Shown here one piece after another: positions 26,257 to 48,500 of a stretch of 64,000 nt of DNA. Position 1 is the first letter of the stretch. The number at the start of each line of letters is the position of its first letter. The translations under genes and the position numbers were made by a program. The notes below the pieces were generated by a model, which worked only from the letters and a program-made list of their open reading frames with translations, made no database searches and was not told the origin of the DNA. The stretch covers positions 274,641 to 338,640 of the forward strand of contig NZ_JAASAE010000004.1 in NCBI RefSeq assembly GCF_012726205.1. The letters are read 5' to 3'. The DNA comes from Rhodococcus sp. HNM0569 (GTDB lineage Bacteria > Actinomycetota > Actinomycetes > Mycobacteriales > Mycobacteriaceae).

Positions 26257-27006
26257 ATGGACGGAATCGACGGGAGGGTCACGGTCGTCACCGGTGCGGC
26301 AGGCGGCATGGGAGCGGCGATCGCGCAGCTGTTCGCGGACCGCGGCGCGGTGGTCGCGGCGTGGGACGCGGAGCCCCTGCGCAGCACACCGCCCGGCGGT
26401 CTCGCGCAACAGGTGGACGTCACCGACAAGGCCGCGGTGCGGGGAGCTTTCGACGACGCCGAACGCGCCCTCGGTCCCGTCCGGATCGTCGTGCACGCCG
26501 CGGGCGTCCTGCGCACCGGATCCGCGCTCGACGCCGCCGACGACTGGTCGGCCTGCATGAACGTCAACGCAACCGGCACCGTCACGGTCGCCTCGGAAGG
26601 CGCGAAACGCCTGATCGCGGCGGGTGGTGGTGCGCTCACGACGGTCAGCTCCAATGCGGCGGCGTCCCCACGGACGAACATGGCGGCGTACGGTGCGTCG
26701 AAGGCCGCGGCGACGGCATTCGTCCGCTCGCTCGGCCTAGAAGTCGCGAATCAGGGTGTGCGCTGCAACATCGTGTCGCCCGGTTCGACGGATACGCCCA
26801 TGCTGCGTGGCATGTGGGATTCGTCCGATCAGTCGGATTCGGTCATCGCGGGCGATGCCGCGACGTACCGGCTCGGTATCCCGCTGCGCCGTCTCGCACT
26901 CGCCGAGGACGTCGCGCACGCCGCGCTGTACCTGAGTTCGGACGCCGCACGGCATGTCACATTGCACGACCTGCGTGTCGACGGCGGCGCCACGCTCGAC
27001 ATGTGA
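26257..27006 (+). CDS. 2,3-dihydro-2,3-dihydroxybenzoate dehydrogenase (EntA/DhbA type SDR)
   Basis: 249 aa short-chain dehydrogenase. Cofactor motif TGAAGGMG (about 12-19), HAAGVLRTG, Asn of NVNATG, Ser in TTVSSNAAASPR and YGASKAAATAF with the catalytic Tyr/Lys (about 149-153), and RCNIVSPGSTDTPM. The RTG and SPGSTDTPM surroundings match DHB dehydrogenases, which oxidise 2,3-dihydro-DHB to DHB with NAD. Three in-frame ATGs lie at 26245, 26251 and 26257; the last sits 7 nt after the TATGCT -10, so a leaderless mRNA starting at MDGIDGRV is the best fit. It is 83 nt upstream of the isochorismatase gene, forming an operon. Confidence 0.9.
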   Translation: MDGIDGRVTVVTGAAGGMGAAIAQLFADRGAVVAAWDAEPLRSTPPGGLAQQVDVTDKAAVRGAFDDAERALGPVRIVVHAAGVLRTGSALDAADDWSACMNVNATGTVTVASEGAKRLIAAGGGALTTVSSNAAASPRTNMAAYGASKAAATAFVRSLGLEVANQGVRCNIVSPGSTDTPMLRGMWDSSDQSDSVIAGDAATYRLGIPLRRLALAEDVAHAALYLSSDAARHVTLHDLRVDGGATLDM

Positions 27007-27089
27007 CGGCACACCGACCGTCGACACGCGGTGTACGAACGGGATTCGCGACCCGAACCACGAGAGACAACCGAGACGAGGAGTCACTG

Positions 27090-27767
27090 TTGGCCATCCC
27101 ATCGATCACCCCGTACCCGCTCCCCGGCGCGGACGACGTCCCCGCCGCACGGGTGGACTGGTCGCTCGACGCGGGCCGCTGCGCGCTGCTGATCCACGAC
27201 ATGCAGAACTACTTCGTCGACGCCTACACGCGTGGCGAGGAACCGATCGACCCCGCCGTCGCGAACATCGAGCGCATCCGCGCCGCGTGCGCCGCGGCGG
27301 AGGTCCCGGTGATCTACACGATGCAACCAGGCGACCAGCATCCTTCGCGCCGTGGCATTCTCGCCGATTTCTGGGGCGTGGGCCTCGAGACGGGGCGCGC
27401 CACGGAGGTGATCGCCGAGCTGGCTCCGACTGCGTCGGACATCCAGGTGACCAAGTGGCGGTACTCGGCATTCCAGCGCACCGATCTCCGGCAGTTGCTC
27501 GGGCACTTCGGCCGTGACCAGCTGATCGTGACCGGCATCTATGCACACATGGGGTGCATGCTCAGTGCGGCAGACGGATTCATGAACGACGTCGCGCCGT
27601 TCATGGTGGCCGACGCGACCGCCGACTTCACGCGCGACGAGCACCTCATGGCGCTCGACTACGTGGGCAAGCGGTGCGGCGTGGTCGCGACGACCGACAC
27701 GATCGTCGCCGACCTCGCGGCCACCGCGCAGCCGGCCCTGACACAACACTCGGCAGCGGGCGCGTGA
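27090..27767 (+). CDS. Isochorismatase without a carrier-protein domain (EntB N-terminal type)
   Basis: 225 aa. The isochorismatase fold shows the catalytic Asp in [14 protein letters not shown] (about 33), the Lys in [14 protein letters not shown] and [17 protein letters not shown] with [13 protein letters not shown]. It hydrolyses isochorismate to 2,3-dihydro-DHB and pyruvate. E. coli EntB (285 aa) and DhbB (about 310 aa) carry a C-terminal aryl carrier domain; this protein ends at residue 225 after TQPALTQ and has no GGxS phosphopantetheine site. TTG 27090 is chosen because GAGGAG lies 6 nt upstream and no ATG/GTG fits. It converges on the reductase gene 13 nt away. Confidence 0.92.
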   Translation: MAIPSITPYPLPGADDVPAARVDWSLDAGRCALLIHDMQNYFVDAYTRGEEPIDPAVANIERIRAACAAAEVPVIYTMQPGDQHPSRRGILADFWGVGLETGRATEVIAELAPTASDIQVTKWRYSAFQRTDLRQLLGHFGRDQLIVTGIYAHMGCMLSAADGFMNDVAPFMVADATADFTRDEHLMALDYVGKRCGVVATTDTIVADLAATAQPALTQHSAAGA

Positions 27768-27779
27768 TCCGGTAACGGG

Positions 27780-28664
27780 TCAGTCGGCCGTCCGCGGAAC
27801 CCGTGTGCGCCGTCGGACGTCGAGGCTCTCGCGCGCCTCCTCGCGCATCGCGAGGAGGCGCCCGAGTGGCCGTTGCGTGTCCGGCGAGCGCCAGTAGCCG
27901 GACGCGTCGAGCATGGGCTTGCCGATCCCGAGAGTTTTGGCCACCGAACGGAGTTCGCGCACGACGCCCGTCTCGCCCGCGATCCACATCCACGCTTGCC
28001 CGGTATCGGGCGCGATCGAGCGGGCGGCGTCGGCGAGGACACGCGCGTCGGGCACCCCGGCCTGGCGGTGCACCCATGTGACGCCGGGCAGGTCTCGCTG
28101 CTCCTCGTCGGCGCTCTCGACGAGGACCGCGGCGTGCACGGGTACACCGGGCGCGGACTCCACGAAGCGTGCGATCGCGGGAAGCGCCGTGTCGTCGCCC
28201 GCGAGCAGCCACCAGTCGACACCAGTCGGCGGCACGGTGGAGATCTTCGGGCCCGCGAGGTGCAGGACGTCGCCGGGCCGGGCCGCGCGCGCCCAGTTGC
28301 CCGCGACGCCGTGCCCGTGCAGCACGAAGTCGAGGTCGAGTTCGCCCGCGTCCGCGTCGAATCGGCGCACCGTGTACGTGCGGGCGAGGGGGGCCGGCTT
28401 CTTCGGCCAGTGCAGATGGCCGTCGTGCTGCTCGGGGAGCACCGGGTCGTGGCCGGGCTCGGCGAGGAAGAGTTTGACGTAGTCGTCGCACCCCGCCGTG
28501 GTGAACGCGGGCAGCGTCCTGCCGCCCGACTCGAAGCTGCCGAGTTGGTCGCCGGCGACCGTGATGCGCCGCATGCGGGGCGTGACGTCGTGGGTGCGCA
28601 TCACGTCGAGCTTGCGCAACACGATGGGGAGCTCCATGCGGCGCGAGGGTGTGGTCACCGGCAT
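27780..28664 (-). CDS. FAD-dependent ferric-siderophore reductase (SIP family, ViuB/YqjH type)
   Basis: 294 aa siderophore-interacting protein. The N-terminal FAD-binding barrel (about 20-145) contains DDYVKLFL and the flavin motif ARTYTVRRFD (about 92-101) with LDFVLHGHGVAGNWA; the C-terminal NAD(P)H-binding part includes WWLLAGDDTALPAIARF and WIAGETGVVRELR, ending near GYWR, the family terminal motif. It releases iron from the imported complex by reduction in the cytoplasm. ATG 28664 has AAGGA 7 nt upstream. It is divergent from the first NRPS gene, sharing an IdeR-like box. Confidence 0.92.
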   Translation of the reverse strand: MPVTTPSRRMELPIVLRKLDVMRTHDVTPRMRRITVAGDQLGSFESGGRTLPAFTTAGCDDYVKLFLAEPGHDPVLPEQHDGHLHWPKKPAPLARTYTVRRFDADAGELDLDFVLHGHGVAGNWARAARPGDVLHLAGPKISTVPPTGVDWWLLAGDDTALPAIARFVESAPGVPVHAAVLVESADEEQRDLPGVTWVHRQAGVPDARVLADAARSIAPDTGQAWMWIAGETGVVRELRSVAKTLGIGKPMLDASGYWRSPDTQRPLGRLLAMREEARESLDVRRRTRVPRTAD

Positions 28665-28756
28665 CGGCGTGTCCTTTCGTTGGAATCGAGTGTCGGGCGA
28701 CCGGGCACTCGTCGGCGCCGAACGACGGGCAGCCTACCTGCTATTGTGAGCGAGCC

Positions 28757-28775
28757 TTAGGTAAGGCTCACTAAA
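28757..28775. promoter_or_regulatory. IdeR/DtxR box between the ferric-siderophore reductase and NRPS genes
   Basis: TTAGGTAAGGCTCACTAAA matches 15 of 19 positions of the IdeR consensus TTAGGTTAGGCTAACCTAA. It lies 22 bp before the NRPS start and about 93 bp before the divergent reductase, so iron repletion should repress both. Confidence 0.85.
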
Positions 28776-28796
28776 GCTGGTCGCGTGGAGGATGTC

Positions 28797-39377
<10,581 letters not shown>

Positions 39378-39389
39378 ACCCGGACAGTC

Positions 39390-39408
39390 TTTGGGTACCC
39401 TAACTACT
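39390..39408 (+). promoter_or_regulatory. Weak IdeR-like box in the 135-nt gap between the two NRPS genes
   Basis: TTTGGGTACCCTAACTACT matches 11 of 19 positions of the IdeR consensus, mostly in the right half (CTAAC). The gap is long enough for an internal promoter, but this match alone is weak. Confidence 0.3.
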
Positions 39409-39512
39409 GATCAAGTCACGGCCGCAGAATGCGGCCACGAACGGCACGGTCTTCGCGCCACACGAGTACGACCGGCGTCCCGCACGGGCACGGAGATCTG
39501 GGAGATGTCACG

Positions 39513-42500
39513 GTGCTACACAGGGATGCGGAACTGCAGGCGGGCACGGTGTATCCGGCCACGGCGGCGCAACGCAACATCTACTTCGGCCACGAGCTCG
39601 ACAGCTCCGGGCACCTCTACAACATCGGCGTCTACACCGAGACCACGGGAGACGTCGACGCCGACCGGCTCGCCGAGGTGGCCGGGCAGATCGTCGCACG
39701 GTCGCAGCCACTGCACGTCAACTTCGAGATCTCCGACGCCGCCGCGGACGGCGCGGGTACCGCCGCAGCGTCCGCCGACGTGGTGCAACGTGTGCGCGAC
39801 GACAGCGACTGGACCGTGCCCGTCGTCGACTTCGGCCACGAGGCCGACCCGTACGCCGCATCCGACGAGTGGATGCGCGCACGCATGTCGCGCAGGCTCG
39901 ACCTCGCCACCGACCGGCTCTTCGATCTCGCGGTACACCGGCTCGACGCCGACACCGTCCGGGTGTTCCAGCAATACCACCACATCGTCAACGACGGGTA
40001 CGGCATCGCGCTGGTCATCGGGCGCATCGCCCGCGGGTACCCACGCGAGCAGTCCGTCGACCTGGAACCCGGCTGGACGCTGCCGGTCTACGTCGCCGCC
40101 GACGCCGACTACCGCGCGAGCGAGCAGTTCGCCGCCGACCGTGCCTACTGGCTCGCCGAACTCGCGGATCTTCCCCAGTCGAGCACCCTTTCGCGCGTCG
40201 GCCCGCCGCCCGGACCCGCGCAGCCGGTGATCCTCGACCCGATGGTGCTCGACCTCGACCGCCGGATCCCGCTCGAGCAGTACGCGCGCGAACACGGGAT
40301 GCGGCTCACCCACCTGCTCGTCGCGCTCGCGGGCGCGTACATCGCACGCATCACCGAGCGCGACGAGGTCGTGCTGTCGCTGCCCACCGCCGCCCGCGGC
40401 GATCGGGTGCTGCGCACCCTCCCGTGCATGGCGTCGAATGTCGTGCCGTTGCGGTTCCCCGTCGCTCACGGCGCGCGGCTCGCCGAGGTCGCCGACGGTG
40501 TGGTCGGGAAACTGTGGAATGCGATGCGTCACGGTCGTTATCGCGGCGAGGACATCGGTCGCGCGATCGCCGAGCGCACCTCGCCTGCGGCCGGGGCGGC
40601 GGCGCCCGGGGAGACGGCGTGGCGCCCGCCGTCCATCGGCGTCAACATCGTGCCGAACCCGACTCCGCGCAACGCGATCGGTCGCGACACCGTCGCGACG
40701 CCGCTCTCGTGGGGTCCGGTCGGCGAGCTCGAAATCACCGTTGTGACACCGAATACGGGTGATCCGATCACCGTCGGAATGCGCGCCCACCCGGACCACG
40801 TGGACTCCGCGATGCGGTACGCGCAAGGGCTCGACGCGTTCGTCGACGACTTCCTCGCCGATCCGGACGCCGACGTCTGGCAACTCGGCCCCACCTCGGC
40901 GGTCGACGCGGCTGCACACGACGCGCACGACACCAGCGGGGTGGGGCCGCTCGCCGCGCTGCCCGCGATCACCGCGGTGCGCGAGAGCGGCGAGGCGCCC
41001 GGCGACCGCGTGCACACCGCGCGCCTCGGCATCCCGCACGGCGGCGACGTCGTGGCTGCACTCGACGCCGTGCTCGCCCACCACGACGTGCTGCGCGCCC
41101 AGCTCACCGCACCGGTGCCGACGCTGTGGCTGCTCGATGTCGCGCCAGTCGGGACGCCGTGCGCCGCAGACCTTGTCGCGAGCATGGACCGACCGGACCC
41201 ACTGGCGCGCCGCGTCCTCGCGATCACCGGACGGGGTGCTACCACGCTCGACGTCGCGGGTTCCGTCACTCTGCTCGACGCCCGCTCGTGGCGCATCGTC
41301 GTCGCCGACCTGCGCGCGGCGCTCGCCGCCACCGCAGCAGGCCGCATCCCCGAACTCCGGCCGGTTCCGGTCTCGCTCGTCGCCCGTGCCCGGCAGTTCA
41401 CGCAGGCCGCAGCGTCACCCGAACTCCTCGCCGAGCTCGACGAGTGGACTCACGTGCTGGAAGTCGCGACGCCACTGTTCGCCGACCCGCCTTACACGAG
41501 CAGCGACAGCGAAACCGTCGCACTGGCGGTGGGCCGCAGGCTCGTCGACCGCGCGGCCCGCGCGGCGGGCGTGTCCGCACGCGAGCTCTACACGGTCGTC
41601 ACCGCCCGTGCGCTCGCCCGCTGGACCGGACAGACCGACGGTGAGATCGTCGTCGACCTCCACGACGAGGGTCGCGCGGCGGTGGAACTGTCGCGGCTCG
41701 CGGGCCCGCTGTCGTGGACCACGCCGGTGCGGATGCCACTCGGTGGCACGATCGACGATGCCGTCGTGCGGGTCGGCCGCCGCTCGCCCGGCGAGCACTG
41801 GGCGATGTTGCGGTACGCGAATGTGGTGGCCGGGCCCACGCTCGCGGCGCTGCCGCGCCCCGAGGTACTCGTGCGGATCGGCGGCGACAGGCTCACCCAC
41901 TACGCGCTCGACGTGCACGTGCGGCCGGACGGCTCGGCGGTCGAACTCAGCCTCGCCGGCGCACCCGTGAGCCGGCCCGGCGCCGCCGGGAGGCTCGACG
42001 AGCTCGCCGGTCATTGGAGTGCCGAACTCGCCGCGGTGGTCGACTCCCTGGCGGGACACGTCCGTGGCCTCGCGCCCGCCGACCTGCGGCACATCACGCT
42101 CACCGCCACGCAGATCGCGGCGGTCGAGGCCGCCGCGGACACCGAACTCGCGGACATCTGGCCGCTGTCGCCGCTGCAGCGCGGCCTGCTGTTCCAGTCG
42201 GTGTTCGAGCGGGGGCGCCCCGATTCCGGGACGATCGACACCGATGCAGGCGACGCCGATACGAGCACCGACATCTACACGGCGCAGTTCACGCTCGACT
42301 TCGGTGGTCGCGTCGACGTCGAGCGCATGCGTGCCGCCGCCGCGGCGCTCGCGCACGAGAACCCCACGCTGCGTGCCGGATTCACCGACGCGGGCCTCGA
42401 CGAGGCCGTGCAGTTCGTCCCGCGCGCCGTCGAGGTGCCGTTCACCGTGATCGACCTCACCGACCTGCCGGCCGCGCAGCAGCATGCGCGCGCGGCCGAA

Positions 42501-45500
42501 CTCGCCGAACGCGACCGGCGCACGCCGTTCGATCTCGCGCGGCCGCCGCTGTGGCGCATGATGCTGCTCCGCACGAGCGCACTCGACCGACTCGTCGTCA
42601 ACCGCGAGTTCATCGTGTTCGACGGGTGGTCGGGAGCGCTGTTCGTCGACGCGCTCCTCGCGCACTACGCCGGCGACGAGTTCGCGCGGCCCGAGGCCGC
42701 CTACACCGACTATCTCGCCTGGCTCGCGACCCGCGACGACGACGCGACACGGCAGCAATGGCAGCGCGGGCTCGCGGACGTCGAACCGACCCTCCTCGCC
42801 GGCTCGGTGGCGGGCCGCGGCGCCGTCGTGCCCGCGCGCATCGAGTCGTACGTCGACGACGGCCTCACAGGCGCGCTGCGCGAGCGCGCCCGGTCGACGG
42901 GCGTCACCCTCAACGCACTGATGAATGCCGCGACCGGCCTGCTCGTCGCGGCCGAATCTGGCCGCACCGACGTCGTGTTCGGCTCGACCGTCGCGGGCAG
43001 GCCCGCCGATGTGGTCGGCCTCGACCGCGTCGTCGGCATGTTCCTCAACACCGTGCCGATCCGGGTCGCGCTGCGCCCGGACGAGACGGTGACCGCGCTG
43101 CTGCGCCGCATGCAGGACGAGTACGTCGACCGGATGGACATCGAGTATCTCGGTCTCGGCGACATCCAGCAGGCCACCGGACACACCGAACTGTTCGACA
43201 CGCTCTTCGTGCTGCAGAACTTCAAGGACGCCGCGCGGATGCGTGCACAGTCCGAGCGCTACGGCATCGTCGGCGAGGACAGCCTCGACCACACCCACTA
43301 CCCGCTGGCCGTCGTCGTCTCGCCGGGCGAGCGCCTGCACGTCAAGATCGACTACCGCACCGACCTGGTGACCGCCGCGCGGGCGCATGCGCTGCACGAG
43401 CGTTTCCTCGCCGTGCTGCGTTTCCTCGCACACGCGGGCGACGCTCTCGCCGTCACGGCGCCGACGCTCACCGACGCCGAAGCGGCTGCTGCACAAGACG
43501 AATGGTCGACTCCGCTGCCTCCGGTCGAGGACGTCACGATCGCCGAGATGCTGATCGCGAAGGCCTCGGCCGTGCCCGACGAGATCGCGCTGGTGTCCGG
43601 CGACGCGCGCTGCACCTATGCCGACCTGGCCCTGCGTGTCGACGCGCTCGCCCGCGCACTGCTCGGACGCGGGGTGGGCCCGGAGGACGTCGTGTGCCTC
43701 GGCGTCCCGCGGTCGATCGACACGGTCGTCGCGCTGTTCGCGGTGCTGCGTACCGGCGCCGCCTACCTGCCGCTCGAACTCGACCAGCCGGACGGGCGTC
43801 TGCTCACCGTCGTCGACGACGCGGCGCCCGCACTGTTCGTCGTCACCGATGCGGTACGCGAACGGCTCGCGCTCGACGAGAATCGCTGCCTGACACCGGA
43901 CCAGGGTGCCGGGCCTGCGCTCACCGCGGCCGAATGCGTTCCTTTCGCGCCGGGCACGCCTGGGCGCCTCGACCGGCCCGCATACGTCATCTACACGTCG
44001 GGATCGACCGGAAAGCCCAAGGGCGTCGTCACGCCGTACCGCGGCCTGACCAACATGCAGCGCAATCACCAGGCCGCGATCTTCGGCCCCGCGACGGCAG
44101 GGCGCGGCCGCATGCGCATCGCGCACACCGTGTCCTTCGCCTTCGACATGTCGTGGGAAGAGCTGCTGTGGCTCGTCGAAGGCCACGAGGTGCACGTGTG
44201 CGACGAGGACCTGCGCCGCGACGCGCGTGCGCTCGTCGACTACTGCGACGCGCACGCGATCGACGTCGTCAACGTCACGCCCACCTACGCGACCGCACTG
44301 TTCGCCGAGGGGCTGCTCACCGAGTCCGCACACGCGCACCGGCCGCCGCTGGTCCTGCTCGGCGGTGAGGCGGTCGCCGACTCCGTGTGGAACCGGTTGC
44401 GCGACACCGAGGGAACGCTCGGGTACAACCTGTACGGGCCGACCGAGTACACGATCAACACACTCGGCGGCGGCACCGCCGACAGCCCTGCACCCACCGT
44501 CGGTACGCCGATCCGCGCGACCCGTGTCCACATCCTCGACCCGTGGCTGCGGCCCGTGCCCGACGGTGTCGCGGGCGAGCTGTACGTCGCGGGTGCCGGC
44601 CTCGCCCGGGGATACCTGCGCAGGCCCGACCTGACCGCCGACCGGTTCGTCGCCGACCCGTGCGCGCGCGGCGCCGAGACCGGCGCCCGCATGTACCGCA
44701 CGGGTGACCTCGTGCGGCGGCGCGGCGACGGCAACATCGACTACCTCGGACGCGTCGACGACCAGGTCAAGATCCGCGGCTATCGTGTCGAACTCCACGA
44801 GATCGACTCCGTGATCGAAGGATTCGGCACGGTGGCCGCCGCCGCCGTCGTCGCGGTCGACGACCCGCTCGTGCCCGGCACGAAGCGGCTCGCCGCGTAC
44901 GTGGTGCCCGCGGACGGCTACGTCGAGGCGGACGTGCTCGCGCACGTGCGCGCCGAGCTGCCCGACTACATGGTTCCCGCGCGACTGCAGAGTGTCGACC
45001 ACCTTCCGACGACCGTCAATGGCAAACTCGACGTCGCCGCACTGCCCGCGCCCGCACTGCCGTCGGCCACCGGCGGCCGCGCCGCGCAGACACCGGCCGA
45101 ACACGCACTCGCCTCGATCTTCGCCGACGTCCTCGATGTCGACGAGGTGGCCGCCGACGCCGACTTCTTCGAACTCGGCGGGCATTCGATGATCGCGATG
45201 CGCGTCGTGAGCCGCGTCCGCTCGGAGCTCGACGTGCAACTCACGATCCGCGATCTGTTCGAGGCTCGGACCGTCGAGGGCCTGGCGCAGCGGCTGCCTG
45301 GCGCGGCAGCTGCGAGGCCCGCGCTCACGCCGCGTGAACGGCCCGCGCTCGTCCCGCTGTCGGCCGCGCAAGAGCGGCTGTGGACGGTGCAACAGCTGCA
45401 CGGCGATTCGTTGCCGTACCACTACGCGCACGTCGCGACGGTGCACGGTCACCTCGATCCGGACGCGTTCGTCGCGGCCGTGCGGGATGTGCTCACGCGG

Positions 45501-48500
45501 CACGAGAGCCTGCGCACCAGGATCGACGTCACCGACGGGATCACCCACCAGCATGTGGTGGACGCCGACAGCGCACTCGACGTCACCGTCGCCGCCGCCG
45601 CACCGGACGACGTGCGTGGCCTCGTCGCGGCCCGGCTCACCGCGCCGTTCGACCTGCGCCGCGACACCCCGCTGCGGGTCGCGGTCTACCGCGTGGCCGA
45701 GACCGAAGGGCCCGCCGCCGCGACGGGGGAGCCGCAGCACGTCGTGGCGCTCGTGTTGCACCACATCGCGACCGACGAATGGTCCGACATGCCCCTACTG
45801 CGTGATCTGACCCTCGCCTATCTCGCGCGGGCACGCGCCACCGAGCCCGAGTGGGCGCCTCTTCCCGTGCAGTACACCGACTACACACTGTGGCAGCGCG
45901 CGCTCGCCGCCGACGGCACCCTCGACGCGCAACTCGATTTCTGGACACGCGAACTCGACGGCCTGCCCGTCGAAACCGACCTGCCACGCGACCGTGCCCG
46001 TGGCGAGCGCGCGACCGGCGCCGCGGGTCACGTCCGGCTCGACCTCGCCCCGCACACCGCGGCGGGCGTGCGGGCGCTCGCCGATCGCGCGGGCGCGTCG
46101 GTGTTCATGGTGCTGCATGCCGCCGCGGCGGCCACGCTGGGCAGGCTCGGCGCGGGCGAGGACATCGCCGTCGGCAGTCCCGTGTCCGGACGCAGCGACG
46201 CGGCACTCGACGATCTCGTCGGCTTCTTCGTCGACACCGTGGTGCTGCGCACCGACCTCGGGGGCGACCCGACATTCGCCGAACTCGTCGAGCGGGTGCG
46301 CGACGCGGACCTACGGGCGATGGAACACCAGGACGTGCCCTTCCAGGACGTCGTCGAGCGGCTCGCGCCGCCGCGTGTCGAGGGCCGCAATCCGCTCTTC
46401 CAGGTGATGGTGGGGTATCTCCAACGGCCCGCCACGACACCGGATTTCCTCGGTCTTCGCAGCGAGTGGGAACCACTCGTGAGCGTCCGCGCGAAGTTCG
46501 ACCTCGGCCTCACCTTCGTCGACGCACCCGACACCGGCTCGCTCACGATCGCCGCCGAGTACGCCGAGGATCTGTTCGACGAGTCGACCGCATACATGAT
46601 CGTCGAGTCGCTGACCCGGATGCTCGCGCGGACCGTCGACGATGCGGCGCAGCGCGTCTCGGACATCCCGCTGCTCACCGACGACGAGACCCGTCGTGCG
46701 CTCGGGCTCGCGACCGGACCGGTGCGCGAGTTCGCGCTCGCGCCGCTGGGTGACGCCCTCACCCGCGCGGCGCGCGAACACGCCGAGTCGATCGCCCTGG
46801 TCGAAGACTGCGCCGGACGGACGCTCGGCTACCGCGAACTCGACGCCGCCTCGCACCGGTGGGCGCATGCGCTCGTGGCGCGTGGTGTGCGGCCCGGAGA
46901 CGTCGTAGCCGTGGCGATCCCGCGCTCGATCGACCAGTTCGTCGCGATCCATGCCGTCCTGAAGGCCGGTGCCGCCTACCTGCCGATCGACACCGCGCTG
47001 CCCGACGAGCGCATCCGGTACCTGCTCGGCGACGCGAGGCCGCTGTGCGTGCTCGCGACGCGCGGGTTCGACGCGTCCGTCACGAGTGCGCCGGTCGTCG
47101 CCGTCGACGAGCCCGAAGCGCGTGCGCAACTCGACGCGCAACCGGACGAGCCGGTGCACACGAGTGCCGGACTCGACCACCCGGCGTACGTCATCTACAC
47201 CTCCGGGTCGACCGGCACACCCAAGGGCGTCGTCGTGTCGCACCGCGCGGTCGCGAACCGGCTCGCGTGGGTGAGCGACGCCCGGCCGATCACGCAGGCG
47301 CACACGATGATCGCGAAGACCCCGGTCAGCTTCGACGTCTCGGTGTGGGAGCTGTTCTGGCCGTTGCTGTCCGGGGCGCGCGTGGTGCTCGCGCCGGTCG
47401 ACGCGCATCGCGACCCGCACGCGCTCGCCGACGTGCTCGCGCGCCGCGCCGTCACACACGCGCATTTCGTGCCGTCCATGCTCGAAGAACTGCTCGCCGC
47501 GGCGGCGGAGCGACCGGGCGAGCTCGAGTACGTCGCGTGTAGCGGCGAGGCGCTGTCGGTGGCAACCGTCGCGCGCGTCGCGCGACAATGGCCCGGTGTA
47601 CAGGTCGACGACCTGTACGGACCCACCGAGGCGGCGGTCGAGGTCACCCGTGCGGACTCCGTCACCACGGGCCGGCACGGAGGCATCGGCTCGCCGGGTG
47701 CCAATGTCACGACCTACGTGCTCGATACGCGGCTGCGTCCGGTGCCCGCAGGCGTGCCCGGTGAGCTGTGGCTCGGCGGCGTCCAGGTCGCGACGGGCTA
47801 TCTCGGCCGACAGGTGCTCACCGCGGAGCGTTTCGTCGCCGATCCGTTCGGCGCACCCGGCGCTCGCCTCTACCGCACGGGCGACATCGTGCGGGTACGC
47901 CGCGACGGCGCACTCGACTTCCTCGGCCGCGCGGACGACCAGGTGAAGGTGCGCGGTATGCGCATCGAACTCGCCGAGGTCGACGCCGTACTCGAATCCG
48001 TACCGGGGGTGGGCCGCGGCGTGGCTGCGGTACACCGCAGCCCTGCGGGCCCCGTCCTCGTCGGCTACGTCGTGACCGCCGACCTCGAACCGGCCGCGGT
48101 ACGCGACGCACTGCTCGGTCGCGTCCCCGACCACCTCGTGCCGTCCGTCGTGCTCGGAATCGACAGGGTCCCGGTGTCGGTGCACGGAAAACTCGACCGC
48201 AAGGCCCTGCCCGCACCTGATTTCGCGTCGCACGAGTCCCGCGCGCCGCGCCCCGGTCTCGAAGCCGACCTGTGCGCGCTGTTCGCCGACTCTCTCGGCC
48301 GGTCCGCCGACGAGCCGCCCGTGGGCGTGGACGAGAACTTCTTCACGCTCGGCGGCCACTCGCTCGCCGCGGTGCGGCTCGTGAACGCGGTCGATTCGCG
48401 GCTCGGTATCCGGCTCTCGGTGCGTGACGTGTTCGACGCCCCCACACCGGAACTTCTCGCCCGCGTCGCCGAGCGGGCAGCCGTGTCGGTGCGGCCCGCC

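Noticed and set aside
28681..28756. A second IdeR box near GCAGCCTACCTGCTA
   Set aside because: Only one half resembles the consensus and the spacing is one base short, so it was not listed.
28785..28796. Upstream GTG start for NRPS 1
   Set aside because: This codon overlaps the GGAGG ribosome site that serves GTG 28797, so the later start is favoured.
39429..39512. ATG 39429 as start of NRPS 2
   Set aside because: No ribosome site precedes it and the extra residues do not belong to a C domain; GTG 39513 has GGGAG at 8 nt and starts at the expected domain edge.
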